Counted from the stretch's first letter, positions 48,112 through 60,016 are shown. The stretch is 64,000 nt of DNA from Hyaloperonospora brassicae (GCA_947650285.1 CANTFL010000204.1:47501-111500); one strand, 5' to 3'. Notes: a model not told the origin generated them from the letters alone. A program made the numbers and translations.

Positions 48112-49208
48112 TCAGTAGGACGCCCTGCCCCTTCTGACCCCGATCATTTTATATGGTTCGCCTTTATACTGCGGCTTTGCAACGGTGTTGGACCTAAGCC
48201 CATTGCCCTTTCTGGAAAATGGCCGATCATTTCGTTCAGGACTGTTTCGTACTGGACGTGGTGCACTACACTCGTAATCGTAGTGTCCTAACTTCTGACA
48301 GCGATTGCACTTTTGCAATCGCTTGTTGTTTGAAGAGCGAGGTCTCTCGCTCTCAACATAGCAGAGGTCCATTGGTTCTGGACCTTCGATCTCTTGTCGT
48401 CTCGGTGGACGATAAGAGTTTGAGCTAGCATGAGCCTGTCTCATGCTAAAGTCTTCCTGTTCCGCGTCTGATATCGCATCTTCCAGCGTATTCAGCTCAA
48501 GGCGGAACAGGTGGATCCTGACGGGCCCCTCTGCGAGCCCTTGCACGAACACCGTAACCAACGTGTGCTCATGGTCTGAGTTAGCAGTTATACTACTCGC
48601 AAGGAGTCGTATATGCTGAGCGTAAGCGTGCACATCACGCTTACCCTGGTTGAGTTTCAGGAGCTCTGATCGAGCCCGGAACTCAGCCCGTGGCGGTTCG
48701 AACGTCTGTTTGAGCCGGGTCTTAAAGGCTTATAGTGACCTAAAAGCGTATGGGTCGCTCATCTCCATCACTAAGGCCCAAGTCTCGACACGTCCCGCCA
48801 ATTGGGTTTGAGCAACTGTTGCTTTCATTTGCTCATCGTCGATACGACGTGCCTTAGTGGCTCTGTCTAGTTCTACGAACCATCTTAACAGGGAGTCATC
48901 CTCGACTCCTCTGTACTTGGAGATGTCGACCTTCAAGATTTCGGGACGACGCGTGTGTGTCGTCCCGCTCACATCAGCATTAAATTTATGCTTTTCAACA
49001 GCTTTTTCTGTTGAGCACCGAGTTCTCTCAACTGCTCTGCCTGTTGAGAGCCTTGCTGGTAAAGCAAGGCTACTTTCTCCCTTACGGCGACAAGTTCATG
49101 TTGTATGAACTTGGCTATAGCGGCATTCTGTTGTTCTCTGTCTAGAGAATCCAACATGGCGCTAATGGAGGTTTTGCCTACGGTAGAACTCATTCGTACG
49201 CACCCCAT
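48112..49208 (-). pseudogene. E2 gag
   Basis: Frames 48969-49208, 48730-48972 and 48112-48633 match E1 gag, with the CCHC knuckle CNRCQKLGHYDYEC. The E1/E2 match is almost perfect below about 49150. Nearer the LTR it drops to about 90%, and E2 has a one-base deletion in an A run (AAAAAGCAT in E1, AAAAGCAT in E2). Confidence 0.85.
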
Positions 49209-49306
49209 TCGATGTCACTTAAGTGGTTGAACCCTTCACGCGTGGCGTGATAGGTCTCCTCCTCATTCAACATGTTGAATGAGATGTTTGTGGCCGCTGG
49301 AAGGAC

Positions 49307-49323
49307 TACAAAGTGCTACCAGG
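49307..49323 (-). other. E2 primer-binding site
   Basis: On the minus strand CCTGGTAGCACTTTGTAG directly follows the LTR end; the TGG start is typical of tRNA-primed sites. Confidence 0.65.
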
Positions 49324-49716
49324 TGTAAGGGGGCACACCCTTGCGTGAACTTAATGCAAGGGTTTGGTGCGCCCGACAGACATATACGAGGCAAACGAGG
49401 AAGCGTAGATAAGGGAAAAGTAAAACTGTTGTATTAATATAATCAAGTCTTTTGTTACTGTCTCTCTGTTTAACCTGACTTAATAATGTTAATCTAACTG
49501 AGTGTATGGTGACGCCTCGTCACCACTCATTGCGCGCGTCCTGCGGCGATTGGTGGGTTGATATCGTCAAGATATCAACCAATGAGCAGACCCTTTGGTC
49601 GCTTCACCAATATCACCACTATCGGTGATATTGTTCAAAGAATATTCAACTTAATATTCTTTATTGTCATTGTGTCTTTAAAGTGACAATTCCATGTAAC
49701 GGGCTGCCCCGTTATA
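49324..49716 (-). repeat. E2 5' LTR
   Basis: 393 bases, direct repeat of 41745-42137 with about ten substitutions and small indels; flanked by TTGGG at 49717-49721. Confidence 0.93.
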
Positions 49717-49721
49717 TTGGG
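49717..49721. other. Target site duplication of E2 (right)
   Basis: TTGGG, identical to 41740-41744. The 5-bp length is typical of gypsy integration. Confidence 0.85.
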
Positions 49722-52690
49722 CCACTTGGAAATTGCCCGCGTAGTAGACTTGCCATAGCTGCACGAAGACCACACTGTAGACCACGAGCAATGAGCCAAA
49801 CACATTCGCAGTAAAGGTGGCAGCAGTATGGTCCCAGCCGAAGTACTCGGGAATACTCATCTTGACCATGATGTACTGGCTGGTGACGAAAAACCAAAGA
49901 ACATGGCAGACACGTAGTTCCACGGATTCTTCGTGTACCTGTGATTATAAATACGAATGAGTGCCACGAGCTGAAGGAAAGCAGCGTGAAGAAGAAAAGC
50001 ACATCCGGTATTTATGTCCACGGCGTCTTCTGACCAGCACCCATGCTTGCCCTTGACTTGTCCTTACCCGTCACACGCGCCTGGATGGCCTCAAAACTGA
50101 CATCATCGTAATAAACGAGAACGAAAGCCATGCCTGCTGCATACACCACACGTCGTTGCTGTCAACTGCGCAGTTGGCCAGCAGGTTCAGCACCCAACGG
50201 CACAACGTCACGATCAAGAAAGAGTACAGGATCTTCTTTCCACGAGCGTAGATCGGCGCGTCTCCCATGCACAAGTAGTAGACGGCGATAGCCACGTAAC
50301 TCCGGGCAGGAATCGATCCAAAAACGGGTACATCACCGAGTCGTAGATAAACATCTTGCGCGGGAACGCAAGAGATGGCTTCAGGCTCGGGGAAGGCACG
50401 CGCGGCAGACGCCAGTCTGGGTCGACATCGCGCTCATTTTGCATCAGCAGAATCTGCACACCACCCTTTGCCCAATCCTTCTTCTGACCCATAGCAAGAT
50501 CCACTGTCTCATGAATAGCACCACCGCACAATCGAATACGACCCTTGGCATCGCCCTCAAAAATCCATGCGGAAGTACACCGATTACAACCAGAAGTGTG
50601 GACCACGTTCCCCGTAAACGCATCGTCAGACTGAGTACGGTACTGAATGACACCAATCGAGTCGAAGGCTTGGCGACAGAACACAGCATTCGAGCCGGCA
50701 AAAGCACCCGAGTCGAAACCATCACGACCACGCTGCACACAGCGTCAACTAGAATGGTACTCCTGTGCCCGCACGGATCATCCGTGATCGTCAACTGGGC
50801 GTGTCCTCAAAGTACTTAGGAGTCTGCAGGAGTCTACACGTACGACACGTGGGTCCACGAAATATCGTCGCTGCATTGAAGTCCTCCCCCGTCGACGGCT
50901 TCGCCTTTCGAGAAGTAAAACGACAGCCCCGCAAGCAAAACCTTCGGATGCGGCTTCATGTCATTATCCATAATCAGAAAATACGTGCCGTCAGCACCTT
51001 CGTTGAACAAGCAATTGTTCATCTTGCCAGCCTTTGAATGGGACGTATCGGGCGTCATTCGTCCAATGAAAATCACACGCAGGATACCGCGCTCACGGTA
51101 GTCAAAGTCGTCCGAAAGCGAGCCGATTGCACAATCACGACGCTGCACACCCTTACCACCCTATTTGCGGCGTTCACGGACATAGCTGTGCCGGCGACGC
51201 CACGTCTTCAAGCTCTGGTCGTCGTCTTGTGACGGCATCTGCGACTGCGAGATGCGCACGTTCGGGTTCGCGTCTCTTGCCGGCATCGCGTCGCCACATT
51301 CCGTGCAAAACGCAGTACCACTGAAAACCGTCGCAAAGCAGGTCCCGCACACGAGTAGCACGCGCTCCGTGAGCGTCCATCGTCCGAGTCTGCGTCAACG
51401 TTGACTGTCGAGCTGAAACACCCGTCCGTCCCAATGGCTGGCAACGTATGTGTCGCACGGTAGCGTCGGCCACGCGTGGTCACAAAAGTACTGCTGCGGG
51501 TACATCGTCGTCTAGTAGTACATCCAGACAACGCCCGTGGCCGCCGTGACATAGTGAAACACGTGGAACATGCACTTCCCAATATTAGTGCACTTGCGGA
51601 TGGATATTCGGTGTCTCAACATGCTCCGCCGCTCGGTTCGCAATCGAGTACGTCGACGTGGCGAGCGGTCGAAACGACGGCTCGTGGTCAGTGTAGACCC
51701 CAGCAATCGATTCGTAATATTGCTCCATCTTGCCGTCTGGGTCTTGCAAGCCAGCGTACATCAAGCGAATACTGCGGCCGCTGTCCTGAATGCTCGCATT
51801 GCCTCTTTCGCGTGCTTCGGGTCCACAAAGGCCGTTGTGCTGATGTACGTGCGATGAACTACTTGCTGCCACCGCTCCGGCGCTTGGCGCTGGCTGTTCG
51901 TCGTGTCCGACAACATCTGAGCCTGCAATACGCGCACGTCCGGGTCCGCGTCTTCCGACGGCATCGCGTCGCCACATTCTGTGCCAAGCGCAGTGCTACT
52001 GGGCACCGTCGCAACGCAGTTCTCGCCCACGAGTCGCACGCGCTCCGTGAGCGTCTGGTCCGGCAGCGTCGCGCCGTCGGCACCTCCAGCAGTTGCTCTT
52101 CCATCGGTCCGAGCTGCGCGTGGCCGACACCACAAGAGGCCCCTGCGCGTCGAGCGCTGGTGGAGGCCGCCAATGCCGACGACGGCGGCGGCCCACACGA
52201 CACACACGAACGTCTACGAGTCCGCGTCCATTCGCCGCAGGAAAGGGCCGAGAGGACGACGTACTGCATGCGGTGAGTGGGTCTCGGGCAGTCCGCAGTG
52301 GAGCGCGAGAGACCCGACGAGGAGCGCCCGCAGAGCGCCCGCGCCGCCGCTTCTGCGAGGGCGACCGCGCGCTCGTTCGCGTCGGTCGACAGCGTGAAAA
52401 TGCGCGCGAACGAACGCAGCGACACATCCCGTCTTGTGATTCGACGAAAAGAAACACAGAAACGCACCAATCACAACGCGTCGGAAACGCAAGGGCACTT
52501 CGTACCAATGTATGGATGTCCGCCGTCTTTGTTCAGGCGGATGTATCGTCGCCCTTGCAACATAAAAAGAGTCGATCGTCCGCACTGCGAAGAAACACTT
52601 GTGCGACTTCAAGGCTTTGGTCGATTATTCCCACTCGATCCAAGGGCTCAAATTGCACGTCGCCCCGTTTTGGTTTGGGACACTGCATGC
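49722..52690 (-). pseudogene. CesA: Cellulose synthase, right arm, interrupted by E2
   Basis: On the minus strand: PH-like part near 52500-52580; a first cysteine module (ALGTECGDAMP) at about 51930-52030; a second one with intact pairs (CGTCFATVFSGTAFCTECGD) at 51161-51361; the GT2 core at 50834-51148 with DFDYRERGI, GRMTPDTSHSKAG and MDNDMKPHP; then 50214-50738 (SNAVFCRQAFDSIGV, SDDAFTGN, QKKDWAKGG). Membrane segments follow (50071-50295, 49678-49923), ending in VQLWQVYYAGNFQVAQ at the E2 junction. QxxRW reads QKKDW, so the catalytic Arg is lost. Several stops and shifts. Two successive cysteine modules suggest a fusion of two paralogous copies. Confidence 0.88.
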
Positions 52691-53290
52691 TGTTCGGTTC
52701 TTCGCTACACGCAGGCGGCGCTCCGCCGCGTTAGCGTCAGCGTCCTTGAACTTTTCTCGATCGGGTTCGTCTGCTTGAACTTGGCCTTAGAGTAGTTGGA
52801 GCTGCTGCAATGCTGCGAGCTCAGGTAGACACTAACGCAAACTGTTCTCGTCGCTCAACAACAAAGCGACTAGCGCATCAATGCTCGTTCGCAGATCGCT
52901 GGACTGATGCTCGAAAGATGAAATGCCACACCCGATCTCGAACAGCTTCACAGCGGTCGGTTCGCAGAACAACTTGCAGCATGTAAAACAGGCCATCAAC
53001 GGCGTCACACCCGACTTTTATACACACGCCGCTACGGAAACTGTCTTGTGCTTAGCACATAGCTCCATGCATCAAATGCAGCGCAAACATCGCCATTGTC
53101 CTTTGCAACAGCCCCCCGCCACAGCAAACTCGTGTGGCAATCGCAGCCTGGACAATTGGCCAGCAGGTATTACGTAATTGTCCTCCTGTATGCTATCCAA
53201 CGTCTGTGGTTCCTCCATGAGGACCGATGCTATCGACCGTGTCACTATCTTCATCCTAGTCAGCTTCATCGTCGTCCTCTTCGTCTCCAT
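52691..53290. other. Right-arm spacer
   Basis: Counterpart of 2346-2939. No gene recognised. Confidence 0.4.
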
Positions 53291-54550
53291 CTGCTTCTAC
53301 GTCCGATCTTCCCGCAATCGCTGGCCACTTGTTAGTGGGACTGTCTGCGCCACCTTGTCGAAAATTGCACTCCAAAGCGTCTGGTCGCATCTGAGCTGCC
53401 TCATTCGTCCTGCACCTTGCACCAACTTGTCCTTCGTGAGTTTTGGTGCAAATGCTATGACAGCGGATGCATCTCGTAGAAGCTTCATGTCCGACCCTCA
53501 CGAGCGTGCTTCGTCAAAACTGACACACGTCTCCTTCTCCAGCATCGAAGACTTTTCCTGGAGCAACGTTATCCTCCGAACCTCCTCTACGATCATCCTG
53601 CAGTTGTGCTCTTTTCGGCCACCAAAGTACATCGCGTCAGCAACTACAAAGCCGGGCCGCTTGAGAAAACAATCCCTGCTCTTTGTCACACCCGCTAGAA
53701 GCGCACCTGTATCGATCAGACGCTGTGCATTCTTGCCCATGGCGAACAGAACCATATTCTGCCATGGTATTGGTTCGCGGATCGGACCGGGAACAATCAC
53801 CTCCTAGCTTTGCATCACTTGCAGGATCTTGTCATCACTTAGATCACCGAAGAGGATGGCAGAATCTACGATATGGAGGGATTGCGGTTTCCGAGCGCGG
53901 CGGTCAAGAACTTCGTCGCATAATATGGAAATGAACATGTGATGCAGGAAGATCATCCTGTCGGTGTTCTACTCGCTTTCGATTCCTCAAATTAATTGTG
54001 GTGGTGAGAGCTGTCTTGAGATTATTGCTTTGCATTTGTTTCGATCGTGTCGTGGATAGAAAAAACAATGGCAATCGTATCAACGCGCCTCATTATTCAG
54101 CATCCGATGGCGAGAGTGCTTGCTATCTTTGTCGCGAACGAGCGTCGTACAAGGATTGTTGCGAAGTGAGCTAGTAGACTCAAAGTGTCATAAACGACAT
54201 CGCCGGGATGTTGCTGTCGGTCTCAAATCGCGATGTGTGCACTACTTCCTATGCTCGGTGATAGCTCGTACTCCCTCTTTTGACTACCTTCGTGCATCTG
54301 TCCTTGATCAAGCAGTGCGTCGTGGTCTTGTCATCACTCGCGATCTGCGTTATATACTTTTTAGTAGCGACGCTTGTAGATCAATGCATTCTTCACATCT
54401 ACTTCGTACGGTCTCTAAAGCCCTCGAAAGGACTCCATCTCTTCTTGACTTCGCAATTGACAAACTGACACTACCGTATAACAACTTTGCTGCTGTCGCG
54501 TCTCCTTCTACCGCTCCATGTGAACGTCTAGCTTCTGGCAGGTACTGCAT
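53291..54550 (-). pseudogene. DUF3638/DUF3645-family fragment (right arm)
   Basis: Minus-strand counterpart of 1086-2345. The frame 53498-53800 is better kept than on the left (KNAQRLIDTGALLAGVTKS, MIVEEVRRITLLQEKSSMLE, FDEARS). It runs through the shared TGA into 53297-53488 (DKLVQGAGRMRQL). A stop also lies just upstream (VMQS then TAG), shared with the left. Function unknown in the family. Confidence 0.6.
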
Positions 54551-55158
54551 TGGGATGCCATATCACTCATCAGGTCACATTTACTTACGACCACTTCTTC
54601 ACTTTACGTACACGCTCGATTGAGTACGTACGTACGTACTCGATATCTCAATTACCTCACATTCGCAATCTCACACGATGTAGGCATCCAAACTATACCC
54701 AGAGGTTGAAAGAGCTTGCCAGCTCTTGCTGAGAATGAATTCACTCTCATTCTTTCGCTCTCCTTCATTATATCAGCTTATCATCAAGATCGAGGCCTTC
54801 TCGCGTCTCAGCGTCATTTTGGAACGAGTCAAAATGGACGCCAGATCGGATGACTGCCGGGCGACAATGTCGATCGTTTATCGACAACGCTGTCGGTATA
54901 GTGGAGACTTGCAGCATTCCACGTCTTTCTTTATCAGGCCGAAACGATGAGCATACTACTCGCCTTTCACTAGGTGTACCTCCATTGCTCGTACACATGG
55001 TGCTTGTAGAAATTCTAGATCCATGAATCAGCTCCGTCTGTCATGTGGCTGAATACCGAGTCTCTTCTATCTGGTATCCTACAACATTGTCTATCGCCAA
55101 CCTTTGCAGACTTCGCCTATGCACATGTCGTAGCGAGCAAAATCCAAGCACCCGGATA
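54551..55158. other. Right-arm spacer
   Basis: Counterpart of 479-1085. It includes (GTAC)n near 54624-54641. No gene recognised. Confidence 0.45.
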
Positions 55159-56110
55159 TCTACTTGTTCTTAGCCGCTTGCGCCTTTTCGTGCTCGTTCA
55201 TCAGCTTCTCCTGCATGTCACGCTCGACAATGCCATGTGTCTTGTGTACTCCATCGCGAACTCGCCCTTGCCCCGAGTGGATGACCGCAAATCCGTCGAG
55301 AAACCAAACATGTTTTGCAGTGGTACGTTGCACTTAATGACCATGTGCCTGTCATCGGCATCGCTGCTGCTAATGAGACCGCGACGACGGTTCACCTCGG
55401 CAATGGCCGTACCTTGAAACTCGTTGGGCATTTCCACCTCCACCGCCATGACGGGCTCGACGATGCACGGGTTGGCCTTCATAAACGCTTGGCGAATAGC
55501 TAGCATCGTAGCTGTGCGGAAAGCAAGCTCGCTGGAATCTACCGAGTGTGACTGACCGTCATTGACCACCACACGCATGCGCTGCATCGGGTGACCAATG
55601 AGCCACCCTTTCTGGATTGCGTCGTTGACACCCTTCGAGCAAGCTGCGATGTACTTGGGTGGACTCGCGTGCCAATAATTGCGTTTTCGAAGACGACGCC
55701 CGAGCTATTTCCCTCGTCACTAAGCTCTTCGACCTCTTCGTCCGTAAGTGGCTCAATGCATCCTACCACACGCGCGTATTGACCCAAGCACCCCGCCAGT
55801 TTGCTTCTTATGGAAGTAGTCGAACTCGCTGCGCTGGCGAATCGTCTCGCGGTAGTTCACTTGCGGCGCGCCAGTCTCCACGTCCACGCTGTATGCACGC
55901 TTCATACGCTCCACGTAGATCTGCAGATGAAGCTCGCCCATACCGCTTCTGACTGTCTCCTTGCTGTCATCATCTACAAAAGCGCGAACGTTGAGTCTTC
56001 TTTCTGAAAACGGTTGAGTGCCCTGGAGAAGTTGCCGATCTGCTGCTTATTCTTGGCACGCCATTTTTGCGTGGTCAGAGTCGGTCAACGTTCGAGCATT
56101 GTACATCCCT
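55159..56110 (-). pseudogene. GFM1: Mitochondrial elongation factor G, 3' part (right arm)
   Basis: On the minus strand from about 56060: KNKQQIGNFSRALNRF, FVDDDSKETV, SGMGELHLQIYVERMKRAYS, NYRETIRQRSEFDYFHKKQT, QYARVVGCIEPLTDEEVEEL, GVVFENAIIG, then domains IV-V as in the left arm down to about 55159. The pieces are in three frames, so there are at least three shifts, one shared with the left copy near the end. The G domain is absent. Confidence 0.87.
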
Positions 56111-56220
56111 CAGCTTTCCTTATGTTGCAAAGCCGTCAGAGAGGTTGAGAGTATAGGACGTGCGGGGAAGCTGGTGGACCCCCGCACGTCTCCACGAACT
56201 TAATCTCGAGTACAACGACG

Positions 56221-56769
56221 TTACACGTACCCTACTTTGATCGTGCAAAGGAGGAGTGACATGCTCAGACTACTGGTGTCACCATATAGTTCCGTGGCCT
56301 CTCGTATGTATACTGCCCTCGCAAAAAAGGTGTTCAGGTGAACGTTTATCGCCTCCATGCGGTAGTAGCAGGTTCGACACAACGTCTCGAACTGTCGACT
56401 GTCGGTAAGACTGATACGCAGCACATTGCACAGAGCCATTCGGTCATTGCCATTCAAGCCTTGCTCGACACTAGCAAACCATCGATTGTATCGATGTTCC
56501 TGCGTCGAGGTGTCCAAGCGCCACAGCATCTGCAAAGTACATAGGACCTCCTCCTTCGTCGAATTAGCGTAGTGAATGATATACGAGCAGAGTGAACACA
56601 ATACAAACACCAGGATCGCTGAACTCCGACCGCTCTGACGAAACATCTGCAGCACGAAACGGAATGGCAATCTTCTTCTGTCGCGTGCCAGGATGTGGAC
56701 GCCCAACATCAACTCGATAGCGTTCTCAAGATAATGTTCGCGCACGCCACACGCTAGCAGTCCCCGCAT
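56221..56769 (-). CDS. Unrecognised 182-residue ORF
   Basis: No family recognised. The frame has balanced composition. A hydrophobic segment (SSAILVFVLCSLCSYII, about residues 50-66) could span a membrane, and the half after it is amphipathic (LCNVLRISLTDSRQFETLC). It lies just upstream of the broken elongation factor in the same orientation and outside the recognised duplication. It may be a gene fragment. Confidence 0.33.
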   Translation of the reverse strand: MRGLLACGVREHYLENAIELMLGVHILARDRRRLPFRFVLQMFRQSGRSSAILVFVLCSLCSYIIHYANSTKEEVLCTLQMLWRLDTSTQEHRYNRWFASVEQGLNGNDRMALCNVLRISLTDSRQFETLCRTCYYRMEAINVHLNTFFARAVYIREATELYGDTSSLSMSLLLCTIKVGYV

Positions 56770-56895
56770 TACAAGTAGCTATCGCAAGTAACGTGAGAAC
56801 CTTTGCATGCACGTACTCGACAAGAGTCACTTCCAAACGTCATGGCATGGAACTTGAACGTCATACCAAGGCCCTTGTATCCATTCCACTTTCAA

Positions 56896-57541
<646 letters not shown>

Positions 57542-58290
57542 GTGCAGTCACCCGTTTTAATTACCAGATTGAAACTGCCTGGTATTGGCACATTACGACA
57601 AGATAACCGCACCATTGTCGTCGGCATCGATGATAGCGCAACGACTGACACCTCCACCGTCCGTCGTGCTCGTGTCCTCCTTCGAACATACACTGACAGC
57701 TCATAGGCAATGGACCACCGACCCATTGCTTTCCAGTAAGGCCGATGAGTTATAACGCATACGATGCTGCCATGCCAGTAAGCACAAAGCCTGGAAACAT
57801 GTACGTCTTCACAAACACCAGCGGCAGTGCTTCGAGCTTCTGCATGGCAACTTTGTCGGCCTATCGAAGTCGCATACTGATGTCAGCCACCTCGTAGATG
57901 TGACAGTGTTTCCAGTGAGCTCGAAGCCATACAGGATAGCGGTAGCAGCATTGCGACGACGCCTCCTTGGGGCAGAACGCCGAAGAGAGCGTTAGTGCGA
58001 AGGTGAATAGGTAGTCATAGCATCATGTCAAGCTTGTGCTTATCAAGCAGCGAAACATACTTAATTGTCGTTCGACGCAGCGAAATATGAAGAGGAACGA
58101 TAGCTGGCAGCATGAATCTTCTGTCGAGCCGTCCATAAGTACCTCTAATCAATACACATCACCACTCTCTTACCTCTAACACCAATAAAACCCACTTACA
58201 CGGGTCAACCCATCACATCTTTTGGTCTCGTCGACTTCATCGTCTTGTTTACATCAAACAATGCCTTGTCCCAATTGCCGCTACCCGCGC
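57542..58290. other. Intergenic, no gene seen
   Basis: No supported coding sequence. The end (58290-58320) contains GCGCCATTTTACTCCATTTT, similar to oomycete initiator-type promoters, ahead of the coiled-coil ORF. Confidence 0.45.
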
Positions 58291-58487
58291 GTCCGTTTTT
58301 TTGCGCCATTTTACTCCATTTTCGACTTGGCCCACCGCCGCGTCTCAGGCCACTTCTCTTACAGTTGAAGTAGTCCATTTTGCATATCCACTTCGCTTAA
58401 CGTTAATGAATGAATTGTTTCCCATGACCACTCCGCCGCCGCCCCGCGTGCTTCTTTGTCATTTTCCATTCTGCTCTCCCGTTCGCA

Positions 58488-59270
58488 ATGAATACCACGG
58501 AAACGTTCATCCAAAGCACATGCAAAGCAATCTCGCATTCGTGCAGCGAGCTCCAACGCGCGAACGATGCGCTACAGGAACAAGTCATTTCGCTGACGCA
58601 CCTCAGTGCGCTGCGAGCGGACATCGCGAGGATGGCAGAAAACGAGCGAGTCGAAGGTATCGAGTCGCGGCTCAAGATGGAGAGTGAAGTGCTGGCGCTC
58701 CGGCAACGCGCCGAACTGGCTGAGGCCACAAGTGCAAGACTAGAGCAGCAGCTGCTGGAGGCCACGCAAGACCAGCTCAAGGTCCGGCGTGAGTCCGAGT
58801 TGAAGCTGGTTCTGCAGCAGAAGGACTTCCAAGACAGCAGTGCGGAAGCGACGGGCGACAACAAGGCACGTATGCAGCAGAAGGCACATGTGAAGGCAGT
58901 CGCAGTGGCAACCACAACAAGCACGACGCATCGCGAGAAAACCAGAACCGGCCAAGATCATTGCGTTCGCGTGCTTGCAAGTGCCAAGGACGTCTCTGTC
59001 AGTGTGGGCGCCGGACCTACTGCTGGTTCCCGTGCGCGTGTTCTTCCAGCGACTACTGCTCGAGCGCCTGTTGGCGCGACTGCGAGAGCAGTAGCCACTC
59101 GTGCGCGTGTTCGTCCAGCGACTACTGCTCGAGCGCGTGTGGTGCGACTTCGAGCACAGTATCCACTTGTGCGCGTGTGGAATCCACTGCTGCTGCCCGT
59201 GCTATCATTGCTGCGACTGCCGGCACTGGTGCTTCAAGGATTCCGTCAGCAAAAAAACAGACGCGCGTGA
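58488..59270 (+). CDS. Coiled-coil protein, unknown function
   Basis: ATG at 58488; 260 codons. Residues about 20-115 form a clear heptad-type coiled coil (VEGIESRLKMESEVLALRQR; ATSARLEQQLLEATQDQLK). The rest is Arg/Ala/Thr/Val-rich, encoded by a GC-rich tandem repeat (about 72 bases, near 59035-59170) in which all frames are open. The annotated end is therefore unsure: another frame gives a more natural basic end (SAKKQTRVKTGVRRIALGNG, about 59245-59305). A third frame stays open to 59567. A frameshift in the repeat or an intron would explain this. Not recognised as a known family. Confidence 0.55.
   Translation: MNTTETFIQSTCKAISHSCSELQRANDALQEQVISLTHLSALRADIARMAENERVEGIESRLKMESEVLALRQRAELAEATSARLEQQLLEATQDQLKVRRESELKLVLQQKDFQDSSAEATGDNKARMQQKAHVKAVAVATTTSTTHREKTRTGQDHCVRVLASAKDVSVSVGAGPTAGSRARVLPATTARAPVGATARAVATRARVRPATTARARVVRLRAQYPLVRVWNPLLLPVLSLLRLPALVLQGFRQQKNRRA
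59035..59175 (+). repeat. GC-rich 72-bp tandem repeat in coiled-coil ORF
   Basis: Two imperfect copies containing GCGCGTGTTC, CCAGCGACTACTGCTCGAGC and GCGACT; the second starts near 59101. Confidence 0.75.
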
Positions 59271-59570
59271 AGACTGGAGTTAGACGCATCGCGCTGGGAA
59301 ACGGGTGTTAAGCCACACACACGTTGCCAGAAGAGGGCAACGGAGCTTCCGGGATTGGCGCTCCAGAGACCCATTGCTCTCTGTTGCGTCTCTTGGAGTC
59401 CATCGCTCACCGAAGGCTCCGGAACGTGGTGCGGTCAAGGCATGGCAGCAGACTTTGTTCGACAATGCGTTGCGATCCGCTTTTCTTTGGGGCTCATTAC
59501 CCCCGTTGGAGCTGTGGAACGTGGCGTGTTTTTGGACGAAGTTGAGCGTGGCATGCATTCGCAGTGACTG

Positions 59571-60016
59571 ATGAAGACTCATTACTCTTCGTCATCATTG
59601 CGATTGCTTGCCACGCGTGCTGTTGGTGTGCTTGACTCCTACGTTCTAGAGCGTATAGGTGTCGATAGCGCCATGAAAGACAAACGAAAACGTAGTTCTT
59701 ATTGAAGTGAGTAACAAAACGAAGTGTATTATTACGATTGCAGTTGGCTTGTTAACGTTGGTCTACTCTTGAGCAAAAGTAGTTCCTCCGTGCTCGTCGA
59801 TTGCCGTACAGTGTAGTAGTCCATGCTCGAACAAACAAGCAAATAAGCGCTACGCTGCGGCATTTGTACTCCTTGCAAAGCTTCATAGCAAGACATGTGT
59901 TAGAATATATGCTTTCTGACAGGTCATCGAAGTTCCAGTGTTCAACTGCAAGACCTGTTACAGGTACGTCCCGATCTCACCTGATTGGCTAATAAGCTGA
60001 CAGGTAGGACGAAGAT
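59571..60016. other. Intergenic, no gene seen
   Basis: No supported coding segment or repeat recognised. Confidence 0.45.

Larger units (their letters stand above)
41745..49716 (-). mobile_element. Ty3/gypsy element E2 (-), full length with TSD
   Basis: A complete-length element of 7972 bases, minus orientation, with two 393-bp LTRs differing by roughly ten changes and flanked by TTGGG. Gag, protease, RT, RNase H and integrase are read on the minus strand; an accessory region is antisense on the plus strand. Internal stops make it non-autonomous now. It inserted into the right-arm cellulose synthase. Confidence 0.93.
50180..55637 (-). repeat. Right arm of large inverted duplication
   Basis: Mirror copy of 1-4600 with a block of about 0.87 kb (about 50855-51745) not present in the left arm. 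Protein-level comparison of the elongation factor part shows about 8 differences in 128 residues, so the arms are clearly diverged. Homology with the left arm stops near 50180 on one side and is cut by the window edge on the other. Confidence 0.93.
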
